64,000 nucleotides of DNA from Woeseia oceani. Lineage in GTDB: Bacteria > Pseudomonadota > Gammaproteobacteria > Steroidobacterales > Woeseiaceae. The stretch's first letter is position 1. The number at the start of each line of letters is the position of its first letter. The notes under the pieces are model-generated. The model had not been told where the DNA came from. It made no database searches and worked only from the letters and a program-made list of their open reading frames with translations. The position numbers and the translations under genes are program-made. Below, in pieces: positions 52,421 through 61,781 of this stretch. The DNA is taken from the NCBI RefSeq assembly GCF_001677435.1, contig NZ_CP016268.1:2965001-3029000 (forward strand). Direction: 5' to 3'.

Positions 52421-53248
52421 TCACGGTTCCACGCCGTAGCCATGGCGCGCTATGAGCGCTTGCGCTGCGGAACTCTGGAGAAATGTCATGAACGCCGCGG
52501 CAGCGGGCTTGGCGGCCGCACGCGACAGCAGCACCGCTTCCTGACGCAGCGGTGCATGCAGGCGGGTCGGCACAGGCCAGCAGCTCGCCGGATCGCGCGT
52601 GCCGTCTCCGAATACACTGGCACGAGCAACGAGACCGTAGTCGACGCTGCCGGTGGCGACCATTGCGTAAGTCTGAGTGACGTTCTCCCCTTTCACCAGG
52701 CGTTGCGGGAAGTCGGCTGGCAACTCCAGCGTCGCGAGCACCTGCTCGGCGGCCAGGCCATAGGGCGCGACAGCCGGATTGGCAATGGCAAGTCGGCCGG
52801 CGAAATTGTTGTTCAGCACTGCCAACCCGTCGGCGACCGGCTGCTCGCCATTTGCACGGCAAAAACTCAGCGCCCCCACCGCGTAGACGAAGCGCGAACC
52901 CGCAACTGAGCGACCATCCGCTTCGAGACGCTGTGGACTGTTCTGATCTGCCGCCAGCAACACGTCGAACGGTGCGCCATTGATGATTTGCGCATGCAAC
53001 ACGCCGGTGGACGCACTGACAAGTTGTACGTGCAGCCCGCTGGACGCTTCGAAGTCCGCAACAAGTTCTTGCGCAGTCGTCAGAAAATTGGCCGCAACCG
53101 CAACCGTTACCGAGTTACCGGTTTTTTCTGAGTCACAAGCGGTTGAGGACAGCAATAACAACAGGAGTACGGTCTTCCAGACCGGGCGCACGGCATGGAC
53201 AGGTCCTGCGTAGTGTGCGTGCTGCTGATTGCCAATGCCGATGATCAT
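52421..53248 (-). CDS. modA: Molybdate-binding protein
   Basis: A 275-residue periplasmic binding protein with a lipoprotein-type signal (TVLLLLLLSSTAC), suggesting membrane anchoring. Mature motifs are VTVAVAANFLTTAQELVADFE, SASTGVLHAQIINGAPFDVLLAAD and NPAVAPYGLAAEQVL, with GENVTQTYAMVATGSVDYGLVA, as in ModA. ATG 53248 has AGGA seven bases upstream. That start gives a long n-region of ~25 residues; an internal GTG before RPVWKTVLL is an alternative. No modE regulator gene is next to the operon. Confidence 0.92.
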   Translation of the reverse strand: MIIGIGNQQHAHYAGPVHAVRPVWKTVLLLLLLSSTACDSEKTGNSVTVAVAANFLTTAQELVADFEASSGLHVQLVSASTGVLHAQIINGAPFDVLLAADQNSPQRLEADGRSVAGSRFVYAVGALSFCRANGEQPVADGLAVLNNNFAGRLAIANPAVAPYGLAAEQVLATLELPADFPQRLVKGENVTQTYAMVATGSVDYGLVARASVFGDGTRDPASCWPVPTRLHAPLRQEAVLLSRAAAKPAAAAFMTFLQSSAAQALIARHGYGVEP

Positions 53249-53366
53249 CGGCAAATCCTACACCAGGCACCTGTCGCTATGCAGACTTGTTAACCGCCCG
53301 CGCACTCGTGGCAGACAGAGGGCAATACACCCGGACAGCCAAACCGCTTGGCAGTAAGCGAAATTT

Positions 53367-55334
53367 TTAGCGATCGGCAGGTCCACGTCCACGCGCGGGC
53401 TTGGCGGGCTTGCTCAGTGTGCCGGACTTGCCGGATTTAGCGGGCTTGCCTGGTTTGCCTGGCTTGGCAAACGTGCCCGATTTTCCGGGCTTGGCAGACT
53501 TGCCAAACTTACCCGGTTTTCCGGGCTTACTGCCGGCCGCTCCGGCGGGCTTGCTGCCTGGCTTCGGCTTGGTCCGCTTCTTGTCGGGGCCGCTGCCCTT
53601 GCTATCCGGCTTGTGGCTGCGTGGCTTCTTGTCGAAGTGCCTCGCTTTGCCCGGCTTGCCAGACGCTTTCGCGGCAGCTTCGCCGACCCGCGTAATACGT
53701 ATGGCCTGGCCGCACACCCGCGCTTTCTTCAGGTCGTTAAAGATGTCGGCGGGCATACCGACCGGCAGATCCAGGATACTGTGCTCGTCGTGTATTTCGA
53801 TCTGGCCGATATTGTCGCCGTCAAGCCCTGCCTCATTGGCAATGGCGCCAACGATATTGCCCGGCTTGACGCCGTGCACATAGCCGACTTCGATACGAAA
53901 CAGCTCCCGGTCCTTGCCCAGCGGTCCACGTGGCTTGCTGCGTTTCGACTTGTCCCGGCTGCTGCGCTTGTCCGGATCGTGTGCACGCGTTGCCGGCCGG
54001 TCGGTCTCCGGCTTCATGAGCAAAGGACGATCACCGAGCGAGATCTGCGCCAGTGCGGCCGCAATGTCGCGGGCGGGCACATCGTGCTCCTGCTGGTATT
54101 GCTCTATCAGCCCCTGCATGAAGCCCAGTTCACCGGTTGCCAGCGTGTCGCTGATCTTTTGTTTGAAATCGGCAATGCGTTTGTTGTTAACGGTCTCGGT
54201 CGTCGGCAGATCCAGCCGCTCGATTTTTTGCCGTGTCGCTTTCTCGATCGCATACAACATGCGCCGTTCACGCGGCGCAACGAACAGGATCGCATCGCCC
54301 TGCCGACCGGCACGGCCGGTGCGCCCAATCCGGTGAATATAGGCTTCGGTATCGTAAGGAATGTCGTAGTTGATCACGTGACTGATGCGATCAACGTCAA
54401 GACCACGTGCGGCAACGTCGGTGGCGACGAGTATGTCCAGACTGCCCTTTTTGAGACGTTCGACCATCTGTTCGCGTTGGTTTTGAGCCATGTCACCGTT
54501 CATCGCCGCGGCGGCATAGCCACGCGCTTCCAGCCGCTCGGCCAGTTCGCTGGTCGCGGTCTTGGTGCGCACAAACATAAGAATGGCGTCGAACGGCTCC
54601 ACTTCGAGAATGCGGGTCAACGCATCGAGCTTGTGCAAACCGCCGACCATCCAGTACCGCTGGCGTATTGTTTCCGCCGTGGCCGTGCGTTGCTTGATTG
54701 ACACTTCCTGCGGGTTCCGCAAATGGCGTCGTGCGATGCGTTCCACTTCGCGCGGCATCGTCGCGGAAAACAATGCCATTTGCCGTTCCGTCGGCGTCTG
54801 TTCGAGGATCCACTCCACATCATCAATGAAACCCATACGCAGCATTTCATCCGCCTCATCGAGCACCAGCGCCTGCAGCTTGTCGAGTTTCAACGTGCCT
54901 TTGCGCATGTGATCCATGACCCGGCCCGGCGTACCGACAACTACGGTGACACCGCGCTTGAGCTGGCGGAGCTGCCCGCTGTATTCCTGCCCACCGTAGA
55001 TGGGCAGGACGCGAAAACCGCCCATGTGCGCCGCGTAACGTTGGAAGGCTTCCGACACCTGGATAGCCAGCTCACGGGTTGGCGTCAGGGTCAGTATTTG
55101 CACGCTGTTGCTGTTCGGATCGATGCGCGACAACAGCGGCAGTGCGAACGCGGCAGTTTTACCCGTTCCGGTTGGCGCGTGACCCAGCAGGTCGAGCCCG
55201 GCCAGCAAGTGCGGAATGGCTTCCGCCTGAATGGGCGATGGCATTTCATAGCCCACATCGTCGAGGGCGGCCTGGATCGCAGCAGGCAGTTTCAGGTCAC
55301 GAAACGTGACGGGGGTTTGATTGGCTTCTGACAT
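53367..55334 (-). CDS. deaD: DEAD-box RNA helicase, DeaD/CsdA type, with KPG-rich tail
   Basis: A 655-residue ATP-dependent RNA helicase for ribosome assembly and cold adaptation. Motifs in order: Q motif (TFRDLKLPAAIQAALDDVGY...PSPIQ), Walker A APTGTGKT (Pro replaces the usual Gln), PTRELAIQV, TPGRVMDH, DEAD as VLDEADEML, SATMP, TDVAARGLDVDRISHVIN and HRIGRTGRAGR. Then a DeaD-type linker and a DbpA-like RNA-binding domain (~475-545, RIEVGYVHGVKPGNIVGAIANEAGL). The last ~100 residues are repeats of KPGKxGK, basic and disordered. ATG 55334 has AGGA upstream. Confidence 0.93.
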   Translation of the reverse strand: MSEANQTPVTFRDLKLPAAIQAALDDVGYEMPSPIQAEAIPHLLAGLDLLGHAPTGTGKTAAFALPLLSRIDPNSNSVQILTLTPTRELAIQVSEAFQRYAAHMGGFRVLPIYGGQEYSGQLRQLKRGVTVVVGTPGRVMDHMRKGTLKLDKLQALVLDEADEMLRMGFIDDVEWILEQTPTERQMALFSATMPREVERIARRHLRNPQEVSIKQRTATAETIRQRYWMVGGLHKLDALTRILEVEPFDAILMFVRTKTATSELAERLEARGYAAAAMNGDMAQNQREQMVERLKKGSLDILVATDVAARGLDVDRISHVINYDIPYDTEAYIHRIGRTGRAGRQGDAILFVAPRERRMLYAIEKATRQKIERLDLPTTETVNNKRIADFKQKISDTLATGELGFMQGLIEQYQQEHDVPARDIAAALAQISLGDRPLLMKPETDRPATRAHDPDKRSSRDKSKRSKPRGPLGKDRELFRIEVGYVHGVKPGNIVGAIANEAGLDGDNIGQIEIHDEHSILDLPVGMPADIFNDLKKARVCGQAIRITRVGEAAAKASGKPGKARHFDKKPRSHKPDSKGSGPDKKRTKPKPGSKPAGAAGSKPGKPGKFGKSAKPGKSGTFAKPGKPGKPAKSGKSGTLSKPAKPARGRGPADR

Positions 55335-55606
55335 CGGGGGTCCTGACGGGGCGGCTGTCCGGGCAGGGTCCTGACCGGGAGCGGGATCATACCTTGCCAG
55401 CGCCGCAAACACCGGAAAATTGCGGCAATTTAGGCTGAAAAAGCCCGAATTACACGGTCAGCCTGCCTTACGTGTCGCCCGGCGGGACCGATAAGCTCAC
55501 AGGGGCCCCGCAGTCGACACACGGAACGACGCCCAACAATCTGCGCATTGACCGGCCGAATCTGACCGCTACTATGGTCCGACTCCTCTGAATCAAAGGG
55601 TTACCA

Positions 55607-56866
55607 ATGAATGCGACGTTCCGCCTGCTGCCAATATTGCTACTGCTCACAGCCTGTGCGCTGGCGGAAACAACCAACACTGCACGTGGCGTCCTTCCGC
55701 AACGTCTGGAACGCATCGATACTGCCATCAACCGGGAAATATCCGCCGGCAAGATCCCCGGCGCCGTCGCACTGATTGCCAGAAACGGCGAGATTGTTTA
55801 TCACAAGGCTTTCGGTAACGCGGATATCCGGACCCGCACACCGATGACAACCAACTCCATTTTTCGTATCGCGTCGATGACCAAGGCGGTCACGACGGCT
55901 GGCGTGATGATTCTTTACGAACACGGCCACTTCAGACTCAATGACCCGATCGGTGACTACCTCCCTGAGTTCCGCGACATGCAGGTGATCAGCGAGTACA
56001 CAGCAGACGGGATGATTGCCGCTACCGCGGCCGCGCAATCGCCAATCCGGATTATCGATTTGCTGACGCATTCGTCCGGCCTGGCGTACCCATTCATACC
56101 CGGGCCATTGCAACAACGCTATCTGGATGCCGGCATTATCGATGGTGTAACCGGCAGAGACCTTGAACTCGCCGAGCAGATGGCGTTGCTCGCGCAACAG
56201 CCCCTGCTGTTCGAACCGGGCAGTCGCTTCAACTACGGCCTGAGCACCGATGTGCTCGGTTATTTGATCGAAGTCATTTCCGGTCAGTCGCTCAATGAGT
56301 TCTTTGCCGAATACATTACCGGCCCGCTGGCAATGCCGGACACCCACTTCTATTTGCCCGACGATAAAGCCGGGCGGCTCGCCAGCATTTACGCGAACGA
56401 CCCGGAACGCGGCTTGCTCGAAGCCAGTGAGATAGCCAGCGACCTTCCTATCGATGACGCCAACTACCCGATCAATGGTGCACGCCGTTATTACTCGGGC
56501 GGCGCGGGCCTGTCATCCACGGCGCGCGACTATGGGCGCTTTTTACAGATGTTGCTGAATGAGGGAGAGCTCGACGGGGTTCGTGTCCTCAGCAGAAAGT
56601 CCGTAGAGCTGATGCGCGCGCCAAGGCTCGACAAGAATGGCGACGGTATTGCCGACCAAAGCATCGCCTTTGATGTCGTTGCGGACGTCGGCGCACTGGG
56701 AGAGCTGGGCACAAACGGCGCCTACTCATGGGGCGGCGCGTTCTATACCTCCTACGCCATCGATCCGGGCGAGCAGATGCTGTACGTCTTCATGTCACAG
56801 GGCCGGCCTATCGATTCGACGATCAACCTGCGTTTCAAAACGCTCGTTTACCAGGCACTGGAATAA
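55607..56866 (+). CDS. Exported serine hydrolase (class C beta-lactamase/esterase family)
   Basis: A 419-residue serine hydrolase. The signal resembles a lipoprotein (LLLLTAC, Cys ~17). Catalytic SxxK is in RIASMTKAVTTAG, the Tyr motif is FNYGLSTDVLGYL, and the third motif near the C-terminus is SWGGAFYTSY in place of KTG. These are typical of EstB-like esterases and beta-lactamase-related proteins rather than true AmpC enzymes. ATG 55607 lies 7 bases after AAGGG. Its end faces the MFS gene 15 bp away. Confidence 0.85.
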   Translation: MNATFRLLPILLLLTACALAETTNTARGVLPQRLERIDTAINREISAGKIPGAVALIARNGEIVYHKAFGNADIRTRTPMTTNSIFRIASMTKAVTTAGVMILYEHGHFRLNDPIGDYLPEFRDMQVISEYTADGMIAATAAAQSPIRIIDLLTHSSGLAYPFIPGPLQQRYLDAGIIDGVTGRDLELAEQMALLAQQPLLFEPGSRFNYGLSTDVLGYLIEVISGQSLNEFFAEYITGPLAMPDTHFYLPDDKAGRLASIYANDPERGLLEASEIASDLPIDDANYPINGARRYYSGGAGLSSTARDYGRFLQMLLNEGELDGVRVLSRKSVELMRAPRLDKNGDGIADQSIAFDVVADVGALGELGTNGAYSWGGAFYTSYAIDPGEQMLYVFMSQGRPIDSTINLRFKTLVYQALE

Positions 56867-56881
56867 ATAAAGGGTGCCTGC

Positions 56882-58078
56882 TCACCCGCCATTGCGCGCC
56901 AACCTGTCCTGCCGCAGCGCCGGCATGACGCCCGCGACCATACTCGCAAGCAGGACCGCGATGCCGACATTGATCAACAATCCGTAGTTCTCACCCGGCC
57001 CCAACAACATGCCGGCGACCAACGGCCCGCTGGCCAAGCCCATCTTCGATGCAAAGCCGCCCAGGGCCGCCATTTGCCCGGTCAGGTCAAACTCTGCAGC
57101 GAGCCCGAGCAGATAGGGGATCACGAATGCCCAGGTAATGCCCATCGCGCCATTCGCAATCAGAAACACGGTTTCATCAGCACTGAAATGCAACGCCCAA
57201 AAGCCGATAACGGTCACGACGAGCGCGATGGCCAGCGGCCCGGTTCGTCCAAGGCGGGTATGCAAGCCGACAACCATCAGCGCACCGACGATACCTATCC
57301 AGCCGGACAACGCCAGTGTCCACGTGATGAAACCAAGCTCCAGCGTTGCCTGTCGGGCGAGACCGATAATGAAGGCAAACAAACCCATGTTCGCGGCCTG
57401 AAACAGGAAGATCGCCAGCAAGGTCAACGCCAGCGGAACGACAGCGATGCCCTTGCCATCGATCGTCGACGCCGCGTTGGCAGCTCGCGGTCGATACTCC
57501 GCGAGAAACGGCAGCATCGCGAGGGTGACCAGGCTGAACGCGATCAGGGCGAGAAACAAAGCATCAGTACCGAACACGGGCACGAGGCGCGGCAGGTACA
57601 GATTGCCGAGGCCGCCCAGTCCGAACTGTACAACCAACAGCACACCAAAGGTCCGGTCCGGTTTGCTCGCGCGGGCGATGACAGCAAAGGCGATGCCCAC
57701 CAGCGCACCGCCGATCATGCCGTGCAGAAATCGCGTCGGGATCATGATCTCGGGAACCGCGACCAGCATCGACAACAGGTCCATCGAGATCAGTCCGGCC
57801 AGCAGCCCGTAGGCGGTTGGTCGCCAGTGTATGCGCCTGATCAGAAAGACGACGATCAATGCGCCGCAGGCAGCGCCGTAAACATTCGCCGAACCGACGA
57901 AACCCGCCTCGCGCGGCGTAAAGCCAAGACCACCGATCAGGCCATCCACTATCGCGGGCATGATGTTGGCGTAGAACAAACCCGCCGTCGCCAGAAAGGA
58001 CAAAAAGATACGTGCCGCCGCGCCGTCGGGGCTGACTCGCATTCGGCCGGTCGAACTCAGGGTGTCATTCACAGGCAC
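56882..58078 (-). CDS. MFS transporter
   Basis: A 398-residue inner-membrane transporter with 12 predicted helices and a charged central loop (EYRPRAANAASTIDGKG). An MFS-type sequence is seen after helix 2 (LIRRIHWRPTAYG) and again after helix 8 (HTRLGRTGP). Substrate unknown. The start is GTG 58078 (or GTG 58072), overlapping the end of the upstream serine hydrolase gene by 10 bp, so it is probably coupled to it. It is last in the TonB receptor, sulfotransferase, hydrolase, transporter group. Confidence 0.82.
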   Translation of the reverse strand: MPVNDTLSSTGRMRVSPDGAAARIFLSFLATAGLFYANIMPAIVDGLIGGLGFTPREAGFVGSANVYGAACGALIVVFLIRRIHWRPTAYGLLAGLISMDLLSMLVAVPEIMIPTRFLHGMIGGALVGIAFAVIARASKPDRTFGVLLVVQFGLGGLGNLYLPRLVPVFGTDALFLALIAFSLVTLAMLPFLAEYRPRAANAASTIDGKGIAVVPLALTLLAIFLFQAANMGLFAFIIGLARQATLELGFITWTLALSGWIGIVGALMVVGLHTRLGRTGPLAIALVVTVIGFWALHFSADETVFLIANGAMGITWAFVIPYLLGLAAEFDLTGQMAALGGFASKMGLASGPLVAGMLLGPGENYGLLINVGIAVLLASMVAGVMPALRQDRLARNGG

Positions 58079-60213
58079 ATGTTCCTTATTTTGTTGGACT
58101 CAATGGCCGCTTCGCGCCAACGGTAAACGTAGCCATCCGCAAAGTGGTAGTAGACGGTATTGTTCGGAAACAGCACGACGGAAATGCCGCCGTGACCCGA
58201 CATGAAAGGAACCCACACAGGCTTTTCGCAGCCAATGAATGCCGCGATATCGAGTCCCCAGAAACCATTGTTATAGCGGGTAGCAGCACTGCCTGCTTGC
58301 AGGCCTCGGTCGTCCGGGTTGCGTTGCAGGGCTGCATTGAGCATTGCCGGATCGAGCGAAATTCCGTCGGGCAATGGAGCGCCTGCCTGCAGCCAAACCC
58401 CGATACGCGCGATGTCGTCGGACTGGTATGACAAACCCCAGCCAAACAATGGCTGTGCGTAGTCATCGTCCGTCGTGCGGCTTGAACGAATGGCGGCACT
58501 CAGTGCCAGCGTATCCCACATTGGCTCAACCAGCAGTTGCCGGTAGATGTCCACGCGGCTTTGTGCGTTGCGTTCGAGCAGCGCACGCATCGCAGCACCT
58601 GCCACGTAAGTATCCGAGCTGTGATAGGCCCAGACCTTTCCCGGCTCCGCCTTGCGCGGAAAGTAGCTGCAGGCGAAGTCAATTTTTTCACGATGCGTTG
58701 GCGCATAGAGGAACGCGACATGCGCGGGCAATGCCTCGTCAACCTCCAGTGCCGTATCAAGGTAGCGCCCCGTCGCCAGATCAAGGGCATCCTCGATGGT
58801 GATGTCCTGCCAGCCCGCTTGTGCACATTCGGGCAGCAGTGTCGCCACACGGGTCTGTGCCGCGCCTGCTGCAATGACTTCCAGGCGCATTAATGCCAGC
58901 CCGGCAACGATGGATTTCGCGGTTGAGAATGAAGGCAGCAGCAGTTCATCGCAGTAGGGATAATCGCCGTACCGGGTCCGGCACGCACTGCGATAATGCT
59001 GGCCGTCCACAACCAGCCCGTATACCGTGCTGTCACGCGGCTCCATAGTGGCAACAGCGCCGAACTGCGCAGGATCAATGCCCGCCTTGAGTTCCGTCAG
59101 TGCCGCTATTTCCCGCACCGGCATTCGACGTTGCTGGTTTACATGGAACGCGGCAACGATTGCGGGTCGGCTGCGCTCGCTGTCAAACGTCATTCGGGCT
59201 TGCAATGTGCCCCACATATCAAACTTGAAATACGCACAGGTCTCGCTGGCAATCTGGTAGGCAACACGCGATGCCTGCCCTTTCGCATCGACCGCCCAGG
59301 TCAGTACGCCATTGTGAGTGCAGTTTGCATCACGCTCCACGAGCGCAAATGGCAGGGAGTACTGAAGCTCCAAAGATGAAGACGACGAGTGCCAGACCCG
59401 CCCGGTCTGAAAGGCGATATCCCATGCCGGGTGATCGAGACGCTGTACCGACTGATCCTGTGGAATAACGAAACCGTCCACCTGGGTCCAGTCGAGAATG
59501 GCCGCAGGAAATGTTGCGCGTGCGGTTCCGTTATTGCCCAGGTAGTTGAATCGATCCTGCAGAACCTCAAAACCAGCCGCGCTGGCAGGGTCTAGTTCCA
59601 GCCGGCCATTACCCGACTGTGCGGCGGCGACGCTGTGTGGCGACGGCGCGAACTGCGCCATTGGCAGCGGCCGCTGCAACGGCTGCTCCCCAAACAGAAA
59701 CGCCCTGCTCAACCGCGCTGTACCGACCGACGCACGAGAGCCTGAAATTCGGACATTGTCCGCCCAGCAATAGTCTTGGTTGTCTTTACCGGCGGCCCGG
59801 AATCGGAGTTGCAGGGCGTCGTTGTCTGAAAGGTCGTCACCGGAATGTGAGCCCGAATAGAGCGTTACTCCATCCGCCTGATCTGGCCCGATCTCCAGCA
59901 CACTGCTCCACTGATCACCGCCATCGACCGACACTTCAGCAAAGCAGCGGTCTGATCTCTCGAGACTGTCGGCGGCGAGCTGGACGCTCACCGCCACGTT
60001 GCTGAAGCCTGCTGTTGACAGACTGAGAGTAACGGCTTTTTTTTTCGTCAGCCGCAACGAAGTGTTGCCAGCGTAGCTTGTCAGCTGCAACGTGCCACTG
60101 CCGGAATCGCGCCAGCCAGGAATGCTGTCGCCTTCGAAGTCCTGCACCAGCAGGACATCCGCCGCGGCGTTCGCCGCGAACAGCAACAAGAACGAACAGA
60201 AACTAGATCGCAA
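58069..60213 (-). CDS. Exported two-domain serine hydrolase (beta-sandwich plus beta-lactamase-like)
   Basis: A 714-residue exported protein. Signal residues 1-18 end ANAAA. Residues ~19-160 form a beta-sandwich or jelly-roll-like domain (VLLVQDFEGDSIPGW, WADNVRISGS), resembling carbohydrate-binding or choice-of-anchor modules. A linker region leads to a serine beta-lactamase-like domain with SxxK at Ser-430/Lys-433 (SFSTAKS), a Tyr motif in YHSSDTYVAG and a C-terminal GHGG. Nine consecutive A residues code for the Lys triplet near residue 57. The start overlaps the sulfotransferase gene by 11 bp and its end overlaps the MFS gene. Confidence 0.8.
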   Translation of the reverse strand: MRSSFCSFLLLFAANAAADVLLVQDFEGDSIPGWRDSGSGTLQLTSYAGNTSLRLTKKKAVTLSLSTAGFSNVAVSVQLAADSLERSDRCFAEVSVDGGDQWSSVLEIGPDQADGVTLYSGSHSGDDLSDNDALQLRFRAAGKDNQDYCWADNVRISGSRASVGTARLSRAFLFGEQPLQRPLPMAQFAPSPHSVAAAQSGNGRLELDPASAAGFEVLQDRFNYLGNNGTARATFPAAILDWTQVDGFVIPQDQSVQRLDHPAWDIAFQTGRVWHSSSSSLELQYSLPFALVERDANCTHNGVLTWAVDAKGQASRVAYQIASETCAYFKFDMWGTLQARMTFDSERSRPAIVAAFHVNQQRRMPVREIAALTELKAGIDPAQFGAVATMEPRDSTVYGLVVDGQHYRSACRTRYGDYPYCDELLLPSFSTAKSIVAGLALMRLEVIAAGAAQTRVATLLPECAQAGWQDITIEDALDLATGRYLDTALEVDEALPAHVAFLYAPTHREKIDFACSYFPRKAEPGKVWAYHSSDTYVAGAAMRALLERNAQSRVDIYRQLLVEPMWDTLALSAAIRSSRTTDDDYAQPLFGWGLSYQSDDIARIGVWLQAGAPLPDGISLDPAMLNAALQRNPDDRGLQAGSAATRYNNGFWGLDIAAFIGCEKPVWVPFMSGHGGISVVLFPNNTVYYHFADGYVYRWREAAIESNKIRNMCL

Positions 60214-61780
60214 TGCCGGCGTCCTGCAGTCTGCGCGTCAAGGGCGCAAGTTGCTGCTCATATCGGCGCCAGCGAGCCAGCGCATCGCGGTAAATCGGCT
60301 GCCGCACCTGTGCCGCGCTGGCGGTCGCCACCGGCGAGCGATTCTTCTCAAACTGCAAACACGCGGGTTCGAAAGTCAGGTTGCAGTGATCAAGCATTCG
60401 GTGTGTCACTACTTCTTGCTGGTCAACCAGCTCTTCGTAGGACACGTCCAGTACGGCACCCGGAAAGACACTGTGCCAATGTCGCATGAGACGGTCGTAG
60501 GCGATGTAGTAGTCCGCGAGATCGGCAAGATCGTAAGAAAACGGGTAACCCATGCGAAACAAGGTCCGGTACATCGCCAGGCAACTGTCCACCGGGTGAC
60601 GGTGGACGTGCAATACCGGCACGTCCGGCAAGGAACGCGCGATGAGCCCGAGATACAGGAAATTGGCCGGTGTCTTGTCGATAAAATACGAGCCGCTACG
60701 ACCGTAGTTGGCGACACTCTCAAGATAAGCCCGGCCCAGTTGCTCGGGATCGATGTCAACTGACGCCCGCAGAAGAGCCGCCTTGTCGGCCGCTTTGCCA
60801 AGACGGGTCAGGGTCAGAGCGAAATCGTTGATCTCACCCATACTTTCAACCTGGCTGTGGCTGCTGATGATTCTGTCGACCAGCGTTGTGCCGCTGCGTG
60901 GCAAGCCCATAACGAATATCGGCCCGGTCCGTAGCGCTGTTGAACGCGGTTTCGCCGCATAGTGGCTGTCGAATAACGTGCGAATCTTGTCCATTGCGGC
61001 CACGTCATGGCGAACGTCGTAGGCCATGCGTTGCCGCCGGGCCGCCGCACCGCGACTGAGCGCAGTGAAACTGGCCGCATACTCGCCGAGGTCTTCGAGC
61101 TCTTTGGCTAGCGCGTAGTTCAGCGGAACAATACCCGGGTCGTTGGCCGGAATGCTTGTCAGGCGAGCTTCAATCGCTGCAACGTGATTGTCGTCTTTGG
61201 TTTGTTTGCGCAAAGTCGAGCGATTCTGCCAGGCGTCGTGATCAGCAGGGTTCAATTGAATTACCCGCGTGAACAATTGCTCCGCTTTGTCCAACTCGCC
61301 TGTTGCAATGCAGGACGAGGCAAGGTTGTACAGAGTCGCCGGATCGTCTGGTGCCAGTTCCACGGCCCGTGAATAACAGCGATGAGCATCGTCGTGTTTG
61401 CCTGAATGCGCAAAAAACCCGGCAACGTGCTGCAGCAAGACGGGATCGTCGGCCGCGTCTTTCTCAAGCGCCGAAAGTTGCGAATAAGCTTCGCCGTGCC
61501 TGCCGCAAAAAATGCAGGCCTCAGCAAACTGCAATCGTGCGCCAGAATGAGCGCCATCACGCGCAAGAACATCCCGCGCAAGGGCCAGCATGTCATCGAA
61601 TCGTCCTTGTTGCTGCCTGGCTTTGCCCAACAGCAACAAGGGTTCAATGGCGTCGCTGAACGACTGCGCCAGCGCCTCACTCGCGGCCGCTGCATCGTCT
61701 GCCCGGCGCAGACTCAGCAGCTTGCGAATCTCCCGCAGTGCAGATCTGTAACGTTGTTGCCGCTCGCTGTTTGCCTTCAC
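60203..61780 (-). CDS. TPR-repeat sulfotransferase
   Basis: A 525-residue cytoplasmic protein. About six TPR-like helical repeats (residues ~20-250, for example HDDAHRCYSRAVELAPDDPATLYNLAS) precede a PAPS-dependent sulfotransferase domain. The 5'-phosphosulfate loop is GLPRSGTTLVDR (~291-302), and the 3'-phosphate site is HRHPVDSCLAMY, followed by SYEELVDQQ. Such TPR-sulfotransferases often sit next to TonB receptors in marine and soil bacteria; the acceptor is unknown. The start is GTG 61780, one base after the receptor stop. The donor PAPS links it to the sulfate pathway. Confidence 0.88.
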   Translation of the reverse strand: MKANSERQQRYRSALREIRKLLSLRRADDAAAASEALAQSFSDAIEPLLLLGKARQQQGRFDDMLALARDVLARDGAHSGARLQFAEACIFCGRHGEAYSQLSALEKDAADDPVLLQHVAGFFAHSGKHDDAHRCYSRAVELAPDDPATLYNLASSCIATGELDKAEQLFTRVIQLNPADHDAWQNRSTLRKQTKDDNHVAAIEARLTSIPANDPGIVPLNYALAKELEDLGEYAASFTALSRGAAARRQRMAYDVRHDVAAMDKIRTLFDSHYAAKPRSTALRTGPIFVMGLPRSGTTLVDRIISSHSQVESMGEINDFALTLTRLGKAADKAALLRASVDIDPEQLGRAYLESVANYGRSGSYFIDKTPANFLYLGLIARSLPDVPVLHVHRHPVDSCLAMYRTLFRMGYPFSYDLADLADYYIAYDRLMRHWHSVFPGAVLDVSYEELVDQQEVVTHRMLDHCNLTFEPACLQFEKNRSPVATASAAQVRQPIYRDALARWRRYEQQLAPLTRRLQDAGIAI

Positions 61781-61781
61781 A

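Noticed and set aside
53390-53560. Short DNA repeats resembling a satellite or CRISPR-like array
   Set aside because: They are codon-level repeats of the KPG tail of the helicase, without regular spacers.
53613-54701. 362-codon plus-strand open frame
   Set aside because: Antisense to the DEAD-box helicase whose motifs are all in the other strand.
57074-58126. 350-codon plus-strand frame rich in Asp, Gln and Arg
   Set aside because: Antisense to the MFS gene; the composition is the usual mirror of hydrophobic codons.
59461-59490. Plus-strand GGAATAA inside the two-domain hydrolase gene
   Set aside because: Intragenic, no CGTC/CGTA at the required distance, and antisense to the gene.
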